From: CAIVAT01 sp037139855
GTDB lineage: Bacteria; Bacteroidota; Bacteroidia; Bacteroidales; FEN-979
NCBI GenBank assembly: GCA_037139855.1
Contig: JBAXFM010000293.1
Coordinates: 1 to 6,325, forward strand
Length of the DNA stretch: 6,325 bases
Reading direction: 5' to 3'
The notes under the pieces: generated by a model
What the model was told of the DNA's origin: nothing
Database searches by the model: none
Seen by the model: the letters and a program-made list of their open reading frames with translations, nothing else
Part shown: positions 5,419-6,325 of the stretch, in pieces
Position numbering within the stretch: the stretch's first letter is position 1
Layout of the letters: each line of letters starts with the position of its first letter
Position numbers and translations under genes: made by a program

Positions 5419-6291
5419 ATGAGCATTTTAGTAGACAAAGATTCCATCGTGATCGTACAGGGAATAACCGGCCATGAAGGCTCGTTTCATACCAGCCAGA
5501 TGATCGAATATGGCACCAATGTGGCCGGAGGTGTTACGCCTGGTAAAGGGGGCATGATGCATCTTGACCGGCCTGTGTTCAATACCGTGGCAGATGCAGT
5601 GAAGGCAACAGGGGCGAATGTCTCTGTTATTTTTGTACCACCCCCCCTGGCTGCCGATGCCATCCTCGAAGCTGCCGATGCCGGGATTAGTCTGATTGTA
5701 TGCATTACAGAGGGAATTCCGGTGAAAGATATGATTTCGGTAAAGGAATACCTGCGTTGTCATGGCGTGAGGATGATCGGCCCCAATTGCCCGGGTATCA
5801 TTACCCCTCCCCATACAAAGATAGGCATTATGCCCGGTTTTATTCACACGCCCGGTTCCATTGGCATTGTTTCCCGTTCCGGGACCTTGTCATACGAAGC
5901 AGTTGATCAGATTACCAAAGTGGGCCTGGGACAAACCACCATGATCGGTGTTGGAGGCGACCCGATTCCAGGGACAACCATCGTGGAGGCTGTTCAAATG
6001 TTCATGGAAGATCCCGAAACAGAGGGGATCATCCTGATTGGCGAGATCGGTGGAAACATGGAAACAGATGCTGGTTACTGGATTCAGCAACATGGAACCA
6101 AACCGGTGGTAAGCTTTATCGCGGGTGCAACAGCTCCCAAAGGACGGACCATGGGTCATGCCGGCGCTATTGTTGGCGGAGCATCGGACACCGCTGAAGC
6201 CAAAAAGGAAATTCTGAGACAATGCGGCGTAATCGTCGTCGATTCGCCCGCCGATCTTGGAACCGCAATGCTAAAAGCCTTAAAGAAATAG
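5419..6291 (+). CDS. sucD: succinyl-CoA ligase (ADP-forming) subunit alpha
   Basis: A complete 290-residue SucD (E. coli 289). With the beta subunit SucC it interconverts succinyl-CoA and succinate with ADP/ATP (or GDP/GTP) phosphorylation in the TCA cycle. The N-terminal CoA-binding Rossmann domain carries QGITGHEGSFH (14-24) and GGVTPGKGG (37-45). Further motifs are MIGPNCPG (119-126), GIVSRSGTLSYE (149-160), GVGGDPIPGT (177-186) and IGEIGG (207-212), whose Glu209 corresponds to the conserved Glu that helps orient the active histidine. GRTMGHAGAIVGG (242-254) carries the phosphorylated histidine His247. Every catalytic element is present. ATG 5419 follows an A-rich leader (ATAAAAATTCC) and begins at the normal family N-terminus. 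sucC is not adjacent on the upstream side; it may lie downstream or elsewhere, as is common in Bacteroidota. The gene is divergent from mnmE. Confidence 0.98.
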   Translation: MSILVDKDSIVIVQGITGHEGSFHTSQMIEYGTNVAGGVTPGKGGMMHLDRPVFNTVADAVKATGANVSVIFVPPPLAADAILEAADAGISLIVCITEGIPVKDMISVKEYLRCHGVRMIGPNCPGIITPPHTKIGIMPGFIHTPGSIGIVSRSGTLSYEAVDQITKVGLGQTTMIGVGGDPIPGTTIVEAVQMFMEDPETEGIILIGEIGGNMETDAGYWIQQHGTKPVVSFIAGATAPKGRTMGHAGAIVGGASDTAEAKKEILRQCGVIVVDSPADLGTAMLKALKK

Positions 6292-6301
6292 CGAAGTCAA
6301 A

Positions 6302-6325
6302 ATTCGATATTCGATATTCAATATT
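6302..6325. repeat. 7-bp tandem repeat (ATTCGAT) after sucD, cut by the window edge
   Basis: Units ATTCGAT (6302-6308), ATTCGAT (6309-6315), ATTCAAT (6316-6322) and the start of a fourth run into the right edge. It begins 10 bp after the sucD stop and belongs to the same class of short AT-rich intergenic repeats as the ATGACGA tracts. Its full length is unknown. Confidence 0.6.

Noticed and set aside
5428..5847. 139-codon minus-strand frame opposite sucD
   Set aside because: Antisense shadow of a gene with every family motif intact; no recognisable protein features of its own.
1..6325. CRISPR arrays, tRNA or rRNA genes, transposases
   Set aside because: No regularly spaced repeats with unique spacers, no cloverleaf-like segments and no transposase motifs were seen; the repeats present are short, intergenic and low-complexity.

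Overview
The window looks like a chromosomal segment of a Bacteroidota bacterium, probably an environmental lineage. Four things point there: a secreted protein ending in a type IX secretion (Por) sorting domain; sigma-ABfr-type -7 boxes (TAnnTTTG) near mnmE and sucD; A-rich rather than Shine-Dalgarno leaders before the real starts; and short dispersed intergenic repeats (CTCTGTG-, ATGACGA- and ATTCGAT-type) of the kind common in such genomes. The genus cannot be told from the sequence.

Layout. (1) Positions 1-1425, plus strand: a TIR-domain gene cut by the left edge, then 63 bp later a formylglycine-generating-enzyme-like (FGS/SUMF1, C-type-lectin fold) gene; they probably form one operon. 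(2) 1426-1820: no gene, but a GC-rich imperfect inverted repeat at 1650-1711. (3) 1821-3521, minus strand: a large secreted multidomain protein with signal peptide, MAM/jelly-roll-like domains, a split Fn3-like domain and a T9SS type A C-terminal domain. (4) 3781-5178, minus strand: mnmE, the tRNA U34-modifying GTPase. (5) 5179-5418: a divergent promoter region whose dispersed repeat occurs twice in inverted orientation. (6) 5419-6291, plus strand: sucD, succinyl-CoA ligase alpha subunit, followed by the start of a 7-bp tandem repeat at the right edge.

The most interesting region is the 3' end of the FGS gene (about 1291-1425). It has the composition expected of a diversity-generating retroelement (DGR) variable region. 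Fourteen codons at the ligand-facing positions all end in C and look like AAC codons with the first two bases substituted, while the 30 framework codons between and around them hold only two adenines in 90 bases. Together with the adjacent TIR gene this suggests a sensor/effector pair: a hypervariable lectin-fold recognition protein plus a predicted NAD-cleaving or signalling TIR protein. No reverse transcriptase, Avd gene or template repeat lies in this window, so the DGR reading rests on the variable-region pattern alone. mnmE and sucD are housekeeping genes unrelated to that pair.
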